Assembly (NCBI RefSeq): GCF_001469875.2
Contig: NZ_LOPW02000010.1
Location: forward strand, 717,924 to 781,923
DNA length: 64,000 nucleotides
Reading direction: 5' to 3'
Source: Haloferax marisrubri
Lineage (GTDB): Archaea; Halobacteriota; Halobacteria; Halobacteriales; Haloferacaceae
Below, one piece after another: positions 46,734 to 55,622 of the stretch. The notes under the pieces are model-generated. The model saw nothing but the letters and a program-made list of their open reading frames with translations, was not told the origin of the DNA and did not search any database. Each line of letters opens with the position of its first letter. Position 1 is the first letter of the stretch. A program made the translations under genes and the position numbers.

Positions 46734-47360
46734 TTACGCGTCGTCGACGACGGACTGGATGTCCTCGAAGACCTCGTCGGGGGTCTGTTCGCCGTCGACC
46801 TCGACGAGGACGCCCTCGTCGCGGTAGTGCTCGATGACGGGCTCGGTGTTCTCCTCGAACACCGACAGGCGCTCGCGGACGGTCTCTTCGGTGTCGTCGT
46901 CGCGCTGGACGAGTTCGCCGCCGCAGTCGTCGCAGACGCCCTCCTCCTCGGGCTGGTTGAACTTCACGTGGAAGTTCGTGCCGCAGTCGTCGCAGACGCG
47001 GCGGCCGGTGAGGCGCTCGACGAGTTCGGACTCGGCGACCTGCAGGTAGATGACCGCGTCGAGGTCGGTGATTTCGGTGAGGTACTCCGCCTGCGAGAGG
47101 TTCCGCGGGTAGCCGTCGAGGACGTAGCCGTCGGCGTCTGCCAGCGCGGCCTCGACGATTTCGTTGACGACCGCGTCGGGGACGAGTTCGCCCTTCTCCA
47201 TGAACGAGCGGGGCGTCCCGTACTCGGTCTCCATGTCCTTGTTCGCGCGCAGCGCGTCGCCGGTGGTGACGTGTTCGACGCCGTAGGTCTCGGCGAGTCG
47301 CTTCGACTGTGTGCCCTTACCTGCGCCCGGAGCTCCGAGCAGAAGGATGCGCTTTCCCAT
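46734..47360 (-). CDS. adk: Adenylate kinase with zinc-binding lid
   Basis: 208 residues from [20 protein letters not shown] (P-loop at 9-15). The [18 protein letters not shown] site and the lid with CDDC...CDDC zinc knuckle, as in Gram-positive-type Adk. Interconverts ATP+AMP and 2 ADP. An ATG four codons upstream is possible. Upstream of the EMC3-like gene by 121 bases. Confidence 0.96.
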   Translation of the reverse strand: MGKRILLLGAPGAGKGTQSKRLAETYGVEHVTTGDALRANKDMETEYGTPRSFMEKGELVPDAVVNEIVEAALADADGYVLDGYPRNLSQAEYLTEITDLDAVIYLQVAESELVERLTGRRVCDDCGTNFHVKFNQPEEEGVCDDCGGELVQRDDDTEETVRERLSVFEENTEPVIEHYRDEGVLVEVDGEQTPDEVFEDIQSVVDDA

Positions 47361-47568
47361 ATCTGACCCCATCCGGCGAGAGCATATAGTGTTGAAGATA
47401 CGTACTGAGTTCTGCGACGGAGACGGTCAGAGGAACCAGAAATTATTGCACTTTCTTCGTGGACCTACAGCTCCCACGGCCGTCCCACCGCGGTATTCGA
47501 GGGATTTGTTGCCGGTTTCGCAGACGGAAGCGACACGTTCAACGGCGCGGCCCTCGTGGCACCGACAG

Positions 47569-47715
47569 ATGCGCGATTCGTCCCTCATGCGCGACGCGCT
47601 CGGCGCGGCCACCGTCGAGCGCGCGTACAGTCTGTGGTGTACGCTCGAACGCGGCTGGCGCGCGACCGCCCTCGGTCTCGTCGTCGTGACCGTCCTCGCG
47701 ACGCTCGGGCCGTGA
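47569..47715 (+). CDS. Small membrane protein upstream of YeiH transporter
   Basis: 48 residues: MRDSSLMRDALGAATVERAY, then one C-terminal helix (ATALGLVVVTVLATLGP). Its stop codon overlaps the GTG start of the next gene (GTGA), suggesting translational coupling and perhaps a role as a small partner of the transporter. An internal ATG (MRDALG) is an alternative start. Confidence 0.65.
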   Translation: MRDSSLMRDALGAATVERAYSLWCTLERGWRATALGLVVVTVLATLGP

Positions 47716-48731
47716 GCGCCGGGGAGAACTCGGCTGCCGGCGTCGGCCGGCTCGCGCGACTCGCACCGGGCGTCGGCCTCCTCGTCGCCCTCGCGGGGGC
47801 GGCCACGCTCGTCGCCGGCTTCGTCCCCGGCGTCAACGCGCTCCTGCTCGGCGTGCTGTTCGGGGCCGTCGTCGCCAACACGGCGGGCGTTCCCGACTGG
47901 GCGCGCCCCGGCGTCGACACGCAGAAGCTCCTCCTCGAGACGGGCATCGTCCTGCTCGGCGCTCGCATCGCCGTCGACGAACTCGTCGCCTCCGGCCCCG
48001 TGCTGGTCGCGCTCGTCGTCGTGACCGTCGCCGCGGGCGTCCTCCTCGTCGAGGCCGTCGCCGGGCGCGTGTTCGGCCTCGCCGACAAGACCGGGTCGCT
48101 CCTCGCGGCGGGCGCGAGCGTCTGCGGCGTCTCCGCGGCCACCGCCATCGCCGGCACCATCGACGCCGACGGCGAGTCGCTCGCCCACGTCGTCGCCGCG
48201 GTCCTCCTGTTCGACGCCCTCACGCTCGCCGCGTTCCCCATCGCCGGCGACCTGCTCCCGCTGTCCGGCCGCCAGTTCGGCATCTGGGCCGGCCTGAGCA
48301 TGTTCAGCACCGGCCCCGTCACCGCGGCCGGCTTCGCTCACTCCGAAGTGGCGGGCCGTTGGGCGACGGTGACCAAGCTCGCGCGCAACTCCATGCTCGG
48401 CTTCGTCGCCGTCGCCTACGCGATTCGCTACGCCGGCCGGGCCGAGGAGGCCGCGACCGGCCTGCGCGCCGTCTTCGACGGGGTCCCGCGGTTCCTCGTC
48501 GGCTTCGTCGCCGTCGCCGCCGTCGCCAACCTCGGCCTGCTCTCGGACGCGACGCTCGCGACCGTCGGCACCGCCAGCGACGCCCTGTTCGCTCTCGCGT
48601 TCGTCGGTCTCGGCCTCGACGTCCGTCTCGACGCGATGCGACAGACGGGGGCGGCTCCGCTCGCCGTCCTCGGACTGCAACTGCTCACCATCAGCGCGCT
48701 CGCGCTCGCCGCCGTCCTCGTGCTGTTCTGA
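47712..48731 (+). CDS. YeiH/UPF0324 family transporter (putative sulfate exporter)
   Basis: 339 residues with a GTG start (VSAGENSAAGVGRLA) overlapping the upstream stop. Ten or so hydrophobic segments; family motifs DTQKLLLETGIVLLGARI, LLAAGASVCGVSAATAIAG and GLSMFSTGPVTAAGFAHS. The sulfate-export label is from the family annotation and weakly supported. Confidence 0.88.
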   Translation: MSAGENSAAGVGRLARLAPGVGLLVALAGAATLVAGFVPGVNALLLGVLFGAVVANTAGVPDWARPGVDTQKLLLETGIVLLGARIAVDELVASGPVLVALVVVTVAAGVLLVEAVAGRVFGLADKTGSLLAAGASVCGVSAATAIAGTIDADGESLAHVVAAVLLFDALTLAAFPIAGDLLPLSGRQFGIWAGLSMFSTGPVTAAGFAHSEVAGRWATVTKLARNSMLGFVAVAYAIRYAGRAEEAATGLRAVFDGVPRFLVGFVAVAAVANLGLLSDATLATVGTASDALFALAFVGLGLDVRLDAMRQTGAAPLAVLGLQLLTISALALAAVLVLF

Positions 48732-48818
48732 CGCGCCGGCGGCCGCCTCGCCGTCCGACTGACGCCGCACCCGCCCCGACGCGGGCCGCTTTTGTACCGC
48801 CCGGGTGTAGCAACCCGC

Positions 48819-49214
48819 ATGACTCGATTCGAGGCCGACACCACCCGCGAGCGCCGGAAGCTCTTCGCCGACGCCGTGTCGGCACACCGCGACCGCGGCA
48901 GCGCCTTTCTCACTATCGAGGCCGAGCGCCTCGACGACCTCGACGGCGAGGGCCCCGGCCCGTGGATTCAGTTCGCCGACCAGACGTTCAACATGGACGT
49001 GACCGAAGACGAACTCGACCGGCTCAAGACGCTCCTCTCGGAGTTCCCCGAGTTCCGCATCGACCAACTGGAGAGCCCCGAGGAGGCCGAGGGGACGAAC
49101 GTCCGCATCACCGCTCGCTCGGACGCTAACCGCCTCGCCGGATTCGCTGACCGGGTCTTTCAGGCGGTCTACGGCCGCGACGAGGCGTACCGGGCGTGGG
49201 TCACCGCCGTCTGA
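48819..49214 (+). CDS. Conserved hypothetical cytosolic protein
   Basis: 131 residues, no membrane segment. Start MTRFEADTTRERRKLFADAV; features FLTIEAERLDDL, GPWIQFADQTFNMDVTEDELDRLKTLL and a C-terminal helix FADRVFQAVYGRDEAYRAW. I recognise no named family. Transcribed alone, TATA-like TTTTGTACC about 27 nt upstream. Confidence 0.8.
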   Translation: MTRFEADTTRERRKLFADAVSAHRDRGSAFLTIEAERLDDLDGEGPGPWIQFADQTFNMDVTEDELDRLKTLLSEFPEFRIDQLESPEEAEGTNVRITARSDANRLAGFADRVFQAVYGRDEAYRAWVTAV

Positions 49215-49408
49215 GCGGACGCGTTCTCTCCGCGTTCGATTTGCTTCGACGCCGTGCCCCGGTTTGCGAACTTCTAAATCTATTGCCCCACAACTTCCGC
49301 GCATGAATTCCCGACGGTCACGTTGTGAATTGGGCTCGCTCGCCCCGGCACAATCCCGTTCCGCCGGGTGGAATCGCCTCTCTCACTCCACTCTCACAGG
49401 TTCGACAC

Positions 49409-49870
49409 ATGACTGAACACGTCGAACCGCTGTTCTCGCGTCCCCTGCTGCCGCTCGCGAACGCGGACGACGCCGAACTCACCTGTACCACCGCGTTCCC
49501 GCGCATCGCCGCGGCCGACGGTCGAGCCTCCGTCGTCCACGTCATCGAGAAGGCGGGCGGCGCGCCGGACAAAGCCGGCGTCGAACAGCGCGAGGAGGTC
49601 GCAGACGAACTGTTCGATATCGCCCGCCGCGCCGCGGACGACGCCGGTATCGAACTCCAGACCGACCTCCGGTTCGCGACCGACGTCGGCGACGCCATTC
49701 TCGAAGCGGCTCGCGAGACCGACGCGTCGGCCATCGTCTTCACCCCGCGCGGCGGCCACTCGTGGTGGGACCTCTTTTCGGGCGCGGTCCGCGAGGAGTT
49801 GATTCGGCACAGCGACCGTCCCGTGGTCGTGCTACCGGCGGACAACGCCGACGAAGGCGGTGAAACATGA
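49409..49870 (+). CDS. Universal stress protein-like domain protein
   Basis: 153 residues from MTEHVEPLFSRPLLPLANAD. Usp fold with strands LLPLANADDAELTC, VVHVIEKAG and a C-terminal VVVLPADN; the usual GxxGxxx(G)S ATP loop is replaced by TPRGGHSWWDLFSGAVREEL, so nucleotide binding is doubtful. ATGA overlap with the transporter gene, which itself carries two Usp domains. Confidence 0.85.
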   Translation: MTEHVEPLFSRPLLPLANADDAELTCTTAFPRIAAADGRASVVHVIEKAGGAPDKAGVEQREEVADELFDIARRAADDAGIELQTDLRFATDVGDAILEAARETDASAIVFTPRGGHSWWDLFSGAVREELIRHSDRPVVVLPADNADEGGET

Positions 49871-52086
49871 CAGACGAGGAACTCGCGAAAGACCTCGGCC
49901 CGCTCGCGGCGTTGACCATCGGTATCGGGACGATGATCGGCGCGGGTATCTTCGTGCTTCCGGGGGCCGCGGTCCAACAGGCTGGGCCGCTCTCGGCCGC
50001 CGCGTTCGTCCTCGGCGGCGTCATCGCGCTCTTGACCGCCATGTCCGCCAGCGAACTGGGCACCGCGATGCCGAAGTCCGGCGGCGCGTACTACTACATC
50101 AACCACGCCCTCGGGCCGCTGTTCGGCAGCGTCGCCGGGTGGGGCAACTGGATGGGACTCGCGTTCGCCTCCGCGTTCTACATGACCGGGTTCGGTCAGT
50201 ACGTGGTGACGTTCCTCCCCATTCCGAGCCTCGTCCTCGGCGGTATCACGGTCTCCGCCGTGAAGCTCGTCGCCCTCGCGGGCGGCCTCCTCTTCGTGTT
50301 CATCAACTACGTCGGTGCGAAGGAGACGGGGAAGCTACAGAACGCCATCGTACTCATTTTGCTGGCCATCCTCGCCGTGTTCACGGTCTTCGGACTCCTG
50401 AACGCGGACCTCGCCAAACTCCGGCCGTTCGTCCCGCCGGACAGGGGCGTGTCGCCGCTCCTGCCCGTGACCGGCCTCATCTTCGTCTCGTACCTCGGGT
50501 TCGTCCAGATTACCTCCGTCGCGGAGGAAATCAAGGACCCCGGAAAGAACCTCCCGCGTGCCGTCCTCGGCAGCGTCGTCATCGTGACGCTGGTGTACGC
50601 GCTCGTCCTCCTGACCGTGCTGGCCGCCGTGGACAACAGCCTCGTCGCCGGGAACGAGACCGCCGTCGTCGACGTCGCCCGGCTCCTCATCGGTCCGGTC
50701 GGTGCGGGCGCGATGCTGTTCGGCGGCCTCCTCGCCACCGCCTCGTCCGCGAACGCCTCGATTCTCGCCTCCTCGCGGATTAACTTCGCCATGGGGCGCG
50801 ACCGAATCGTCTCCACGGCACTCAACGAGATTCACCCCCGATTCGGCACGCCGTACCGCTCTATCGCCATCACCGGCGGGTTCATCCTCCTGTTTATCCT
50901 GCTGGCTGACGTCAACACCCTCGCGAACGCCGGGAGCGTCCTCCACCTCATCATCTACGGGCTGCTCAACGTCTCGCTCATCGTGATGCGCGTGTCCGAC
51001 CCCGAGGATTACCAGCCGGACTACCGGGTTCCGCTGTACCCCATTGTTCCCGTCCTCGGGGCGATTACGTCGTTCGCACTCATCGCGTTCTTCGCCGACA
51101 CCATCGTCCTCCTCGCGGCCGGCTTCGTGGTGTTCGCCATGGTGTGGTACGCCGCCTACGCCCGCACGAAAGCGACGAAGCAGGGCATCCTCGGAAAGTA
51201 CCTGCTCCAGCAGTCGGAGCAGCTCCCGGACGCCGCGGTCTCGGCCGCCACGTCGGTCCAGCCCGACGGGGGCTACCGCGTCATGGTCCCGCTTTCGAAC
51301 CCCGAAAGCGAGCGCGACCTCATCTCGCTGGCCGGGGCCGTCACCAAGGCCAACGACGGGACGCTCGTCGGCGTCCACATCGTGAAGGTGCCGGACCAGA
51401 CCGCTCTCGAATCGGCCCGCGAGGAGTACGACTTCGCCGAGGCCGACCGCCTGCTCGAACAGGCCCGCGTCGACGCCGACGAACTCGGCGTGGACATGGA
51501 GACGCACACCGTTCTCTCCCACCGGTCGTTCGAGGAAGTGTTCGACGCGGCGGAGACCTACAACGCCGACCTCGTCGTCATGGGCTGGGGCCCCGACAGC
51601 CACGGGTCGCCCGGCCGCGCCGAGAGCGCGTACGAGGAGATAACGCACGCGCTCCCCTACGACGTGTTGGTGCTGAAGGACCGCGGCTTCGACCCCTCGC
51701 ACGTGCTCGTCCCGACCGCCGGCGGCCCGGACTCCGACCTTTCGGCGTCCATCGCCTCGGTCTTACGCGAGTTCTGCGACGCGGAGATAGAGCTCCTCCA
51801 CGTCGCCGACGACAGAGACGCGGGTGAGCGCTTCCTCCGCGAGTGGGCCGACGAGCGCGGGCTCGGCGACGCCACGCTCACCGTCGAGACCGGCGACGTC
51901 GAGAGTGCCATCGAGTCCCACGCGACCGACGCGTCGCTCCTCGTCGTCGGTGCGACGGAGCGCGGCCTGCTCTCGCGGCTCGTCAGCGGCACCGTCGTCA
52001 TGGACGTCGTCGACGACGTGGAGTGTTCGGTCCTCTTAGCCGAACGGAGTCGCTCTCGGAGCATCAGAGAGCGCCTGTTCGGGTAG
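49867..52086 (+). CDS. APC-family amino acid permease fused to two Usp domains
   Basis: 739 residues. Residues 1-435 are a 12-helix APC permease: GIGTMIGAGIFVLPG in TM1, SGGAYYYINHALGP in TM3, SVAEEIKDPGKNLPRA in the TM6-7 loop. After about 450 two tandem UspA-like domains follow (GYRVMVPLSNPESERDL... and DPSHVLVPTAGGPDSDLSAS...), cytosolic and probably regulatory nucleotide sensors. Amino acid or polyamine uptake is likely, specificity unknown. Translationally coupled to the separate Usp protein upstream. Confidence 0.93.
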   Translation: MTDEELAKDLGPLAALTIGIGTMIGAGIFVLPGAAVQQAGPLSAAAFVLGGVIALLTAMSASELGTAMPKSGGAYYYINHALGPLFGSVAGWGNWMGLAFASAFYMTGFGQYVVTFLPIPSLVLGGITVSAVKLVALAGGLLFVFINYVGAKETGKLQNAIVLILLAILAVFTVFGLLNADLAKLRPFVPPDRGVSPLLPVTGLIFVSYLGFVQITSVAEEIKDPGKNLPRAVLGSVVIVTLVYALVLLTVLAAVDNSLVAGNETAVVDVARLLIGPVGAGAMLFGGLLATASSANASILASSRINFAMGRDRIVSTALNEIHPRFGTPYRSIAITGGFILLFILLADVNTLANAGSVLHLIIYGLLNVSLIVMRVSDPEDYQPDYRVPLYPIVPVLGAITSFALIAFFADTIVLLAAGFVVFAMVWYAAYARTKATKQGILGKYLLQQSEQLPDAAVSAATSVQPDGGYRVMVPLSNPESERDLISLAGAVTKANDGTLVGVHIVKVPDQTALESAREEYDFAEADRLLEQARVDADELGVDMETHTVLSHRSFEEVFDAAETYNADLVVMGWGPDSHGSPGRAESAYEEITHALPYDVLVLKDRGFDPSHVLVPTAGGPDSDLSASIASVLREFCDAEIELLHVADDRDAGERFLREWADERGLGDATLTVETGDVESAIESHATDASLLVVGATERGLLSRLVSGTVVMDVVDDVECSVLLAERSRSRSIRERLFG

Positions 52087-52178
52087 CCGAACCGGGCCGC
52101 GAAACCGACCCGTTTTCTCGCAGACGACGGCCACGCGTCGCCGCGGCACATTTCTTCTTCGCCGCCGTAGCGAGGGGT

Positions 52179-53129
52179 ATGGCGAAGCAATCGGGGCTGT
52201 CGCGCGACGACGTGGAGCTGGCCGTCGAGGCGACGAGCCGTCGTATCGAGGTGGGCGAGGTCACGCTCCACGCGGTCGAAGCCGGACCGGAAGACGGCGA
52301 ACTCGTCGTCCTCCTCCACGGCTTCCCGGAGTGTTGGTACGCGTGGGCGGACTACCTCCGCCCGTTGACCGAGGCGGGCTATCGGGTCGTCGCGCTCGAC
52401 CAGCGCGGCTACAACCTGAGCGACCGCCCCGCGGGCGTCGAGTGGTACAGCATCGACGAGCTCACCGACGACGTGGTCGGCGTCGCGGACGCGCTCGGCC
52501 GCGAGAAGGCCCACGTCGTCGGCCACGACTGGGGTGGCGCGGTTGCGTGGTGGACCGCGCTTCACCACCCGGACCGGGTGCGCTCGCTGACCGCGATGAA
52601 CCTCCCGCACCCGGCGGTGCTCGCCCGCCACCTCAGACGCGACCCGGGCCAACAGCTCCGAAGCTGGTACGTCCTGTTCTTCCAACTGCCGAAGCTCCCC
52701 GAACTCCTCACTCCCGTCGGCGACTGGGCCGTCCTGGAGCGGACGATGACCGGCTCCGCGCTCCCCGGCACGTTCTCGGCGACCGACCTCGACCGCTACC
52801 GCGCCGCGTGGTCGGTGCCCGGTGCCTACGGCTCGATGGTGGACTGGTACCGCGCGGTCGTCCGCGAGCGCCCGCGCCCCCGGGCGGAGACGGTCGAGGT
52901 GCCGACGCTCGTCGTCTGGGGGAGCCGCGACCGGTTCCTCCGACCGAAGATGGCGCGCGAGAGCCTCGCGTTCTGTGAGGACGGCCACCTCAAGACGTTC
53001 GACGAGGCGACCCACTGGGTCCACCACGAGGAGCCGGTGGCCGTCGCCCGTACGGTCGTCGAACACCTCGACGACGCGTGGCGGACCCCGAACAACACCC
53101 CCGACGAAGCGGGCCACCGACCCGTCTGA
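52179..53129 (+). CDS. Alpha/beta hydrolase (epoxide hydrolase-like)
   Basis: 316 residues from MAKQSGLSRDDVELAVEATS. HGFPECWYAW oxyanion motif, nucleophile Asp in VVGHDWGGAVAWW (typical of epoxide hydrolases and dehalogenases, Asp instead of Ser), acid in VWGSRDRFL and His in ATHWVHHEEP. The HGFPE plus GHDWGG pair favours epoxide hydrolase. Substrate unknown. Confidence 0.9.
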   Translation: MAKQSGLSRDDVELAVEATSRRIEVGEVTLHAVEAGPEDGELVVLLHGFPECWYAWADYLRPLTEAGYRVVALDQRGYNLSDRPAGVEWYSIDELTDDVVGVADALGREKAHVVGHDWGGAVAWWTALHHPDRVRSLTAMNLPHPAVLARHLRRDPGQQLRSWYVLFFQLPKLPELLTPVGDWAVLERTMTGSALPGTFSATDLDRYRAAWSVPGAYGSMVDWYRAVVRERPRPRAETVEVPTLVVWGSRDRFLRPKMARESLAFCEDGHLKTFDEATHWVHHEEPVAVARTVVEHLDDAWRTPNNTPDEAGHRPV

Positions 53130-53444
53130 CCGCCGGGGAGTCGATTTTCTCGAAGCGGCAGTATTCTCCGCATCCTCCGTGGAGATATATAGGTCCATCG
53201 AGGGAACTTAGCGAGGTTCTTGTACGTCCGGCGTTCAGGTTGAACCGACGCGGGAGCAGTCCGGTGGTGGGACTTTCCATGCCCCTTCGAACCGTCTCCG
53301 CGTCTCTTCATGAGCAGGGACGGGGGACCGTCCCACCTTTCGACCGGCGAGCGGCGGCGACGACGAACGGCCTCGAACGCGACCGGGTCGGCCCCGTCGG
53401 CGGCGGATGAGTACGTTCTTACTGGCGGCCCCCGCAGGTCGCGT
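53130..53444. other. Intergenic region before the AIR-synthase-like gene
   Basis: About 315 bases without a supported gene. A clear TATA-like GAGATATATAGG lies at 53180-53191, far (about 255 nt) from the next start codon; it may mark a long leader or an unrecognised small RNA. The frame of the next gene is open for 45 codons upstream of the chosen ATG, but that extension is Arg-rich and unlike family members. Confidence 0.5.
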
Positions 53445-54485
53445 ATGACCGACCTCGGAAAGGTCGACCGCGAGTTCTTCGACGAGTACATCTACCCGCG
53501 GTTGGGCGCGGCCCGCGACGACGTGGCGCTCGGCCCGACCCACGGCGTCGACTTCGGCCTCCTCGACATTGACGGGACCGCCGTCGCCATCGCGACCGAC
53601 CCCGTCTCCGTGCTTCCCGCGCTCGGCTTCGAGCGCGCGGGCCGGTTCGCCATCGACATCGTCCTCTCGGACATCGCCGTCTCGGGGCTGGACCCCTCGC
53701 ACCTCGCCGTCTCCTTTACGCTCCCGCCCGAGATGACCGACGCGCAGTTCGCCGAACTCTGGGAAGCGATGCACGACGAGGCCGACGACCTCGGCGTCAG
53801 CATCGTCACCGGCCACACCGCCCGCTACGCCGGCTGTTCGTACCCGTGGGTCGGCGGCGCGACCGCGCTCGCCGTCGGCGACCACGACGACGTGGTCCGC
53901 CCGGACGGCGCGAAACCCGGCGACGACGTGCTCGTGACGAAGGGGCCGGGCGTCGAGGCGACCGGGCTCCTGACGACGCTGTTCCCGGGCGCCTTCGCCG
54001 ACCTCGACGCCGACGTGCTCGACGCCGCGCAGGCGCGACTCGACGAGACCGACGCCGTCCGCGACGCGATGACCGTCTCGGCGGCCGGCGGCCGCGGCGT
54101 CCACGCCATGCACGACGCCACCGAGTGCGGCGTCCACGGCGCGCTCAACGAAATCGCCGAGAGCGCGGGCGTCCAACTCGAAATCGACGAGTCGAGCATC
54201 CCGCTTCGCCCCGGCGTCCGCGAGACCTGCGACTTCCTCGGCATCGACCCGTGGCGCTCGACCACCGCCGGGTCGCTCGTCGTCGCCACGGACCCCGCCG
54301 TCACGGACGACGTGGTCGCCGCGCTCGACGCCCGCGGCACCCCCGTCGGCGTCGCCGGCACCGTCGTCGCGGGCGAGGGCGTCGTCGTCGACGGCGAGCG
54401 CATCGAACACCCCGACGTGGACCCCTCGTGGGCCGCCTACGACCGACTCGCCCGCGAGGCCGAGCGGTCGGACGCCGACGAATAA
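53445..54485 (+). CDS. AIR synthase-like (PurM/HypE/ThiL superfamily) protein
   Basis: 346 residues from MTDLGKVDREFFDEYIYPRL. Two-domain AIR synthase fold: GPTHGVDFGLLDIDGTAVAI, ATDPVSVLPALGFERAGRFA, GHTARYAGCSYPWVGG, then C-domain with VTKGPGVEATGLL and HAMHDATECGVHGALNEIAE. The pattern is closest to HypE-like proteins, but there is no hydrogenase here; such haloarchaeal proteins are of unknown substrate. ATP-dependent ligase or phosphotransfer expected. Confidence 0.88.
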   Translation: MTDLGKVDREFFDEYIYPRLGAARDDVALGPTHGVDFGLLDIDGTAVAIATDPVSVLPALGFERAGRFAIDIVLSDIAVSGLDPSHLAVSFTLPPEMTDAQFAELWEAMHDEADDLGVSIVTGHTARYAGCSYPWVGGATALAVGDHDDVVRPDGAKPGDDVLVTKGPGVEATGLLTTLFPGAFADLDADVLDAAQARLDETDAVRDAMTVSAAGGRGVHAMHDATECGVHGALNEIAESAGVQLEIDESSIPLRPGVRETCDFLGIDPWRSTTAGSLVVATDPAVTDDVVAALDARGTPVGVAGTVVAGEGVVVDGERIEHPDVDPSWAAYDRLAREAERSDADE

Positions 54486-54491
54486 GCGGAC

Positions 54492-55538
54492 TCAGCCCTC
54501 GTTTTCCAGCGCCTCCGCGACCCGGCCGAGCGCCGCGTCCGCCGCGTCGACGTCGGCTGTGAGGATCAGAAAGCCGTGCGGCATGGCGGCCTCGTGGTCG
54601 TGGACGACCTCGACCCCGGCGGCGTCGAGCGCCGACGCGTAGGCCGCCCCCTCGTCCCGAAGCGGGTCGAAGCCGGCGGTGACGACGTACGCGGGCGGGA
54701 GGTCGGCGTGCGAGTCGGCCCGGAGCGGCGCGGCGAAGGGGTTGTAACGGTCCACCGGTTCCCGGAGGTAGGTGTCGTGGGCCCACAGCACGTCGTCGCG
54801 GGTGAGAAGCGGGCCGTCGGCGTTCTCCCGGAGCGAGTCGTGGTCGGCCGAGCAGTCGGTCATCGGGTACAGGAGAACCTGTCTCTCGATATTGGGGCCA
54901 CCGAACTCCCGGGCGTGGAGGCAGACGGCGGCCGCGAGGTTGCCGCCGGCGCTGGTCCCCGCGACGGCGAGGCGGTCAGCGTCTGCGCCGACGGACGCGC
55001 CGTGTTCCGCGACCCACTCGACCGCCCGCACGCAGTCGTCGAGGCCGGCGGGAAACGGGTGTTCGGGCGCGAGTCGGTAGTCGACCGAGACGACGACGCG
55101 ACCCGAACGGACCGCGAGCCGTCGGCAGACACCGTCGATTGAATCCAGCGTGCCCATCGCCCAGAGGCCGCCGTGAAAGAAGACGAGCGCGGGGCGCGTC
55201 TCGCCGGGCGCGGGGTGGTAGATGCGGAGCGGAATCTCGTGGGTTGAGGTGGCTCTCTCGCCGCTCTCGCCGTCGATTGCGAAGTTCGTAACGCGGGCGA
55301 CCTCGGGGGCGTCGCCGGCCGAGAACACCTCGTCTTCGACCCGGCGGACGCTCTCGACGCCGAGCGCGGACCACTCGGGGAGCCCCAGTCGCTCGACCTC
55401 GGCGACGGCCGCGCGGGCCTGCGGGTCGAGGTCGGTCGCGCGGTCGGCGACCGCGGCGTCGAAATCGCTATTGTCGGCGTCGTCGGCGTCGGGCCGGGAC
55501 TCGCCATCAGGTCGGTCGTCGCCGTCGGAGCGAACCAT
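54492..55538 (-). CDS. Alpha/beta hydrolase fold-3 esterase (HSL family)
   Basis: 348 residues from MVRSDGDDRPDGESRPDADD, an acidic disordered head, then the hormone-sensitive-lipase pattern: VFFHGGLWAMG oxyanion HGG, nucleophile in VAGTSAGGNLAAA, and acid/His later (GFDPLRDEG, MPHGFL). Carboxylesterase activity on short or medium esters is expected. Convergent with the AIR-synthase-like gene, 6 bases between stops. Confidence 0.93.
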   Translation of the reverse strand: MVRSDGDDRPDGESRPDADDADNSDFDAAVADRATDLDPQARAAVAEVERLGLPEWSALGVESVRRVEDEVFSAGDAPEVARVTNFAIDGESGERATSTHEIPLRIYHPAPGETRPALVFFHGGLWAMGTLDSIDGVCRRLAVRSGRVVVSVDYRLAPEHPFPAGLDDCVRAVEWVAEHGASVGADADRLAVAGTSAGGNLAAAVCLHAREFGGPNIERQVLLYPMTDCSADHDSLRENADGPLLTRDDVLWAHDTYLREPVDRYNPFAAPLRADSHADLPPAYVVTAGFDPLRDEGAAYASALDAAGVEVVHDHEAAMPHGFLILTADVDAADAALGRVAEALENEG

Positions 55539-55622
55539 ACCGGTGGGCCGCGGGCGACCGTGAAAAACACCACGCCGTGCGGGTCGTGAATCTACTTGTC
55601 GCGCCGGCGCTTCGACACGCGT

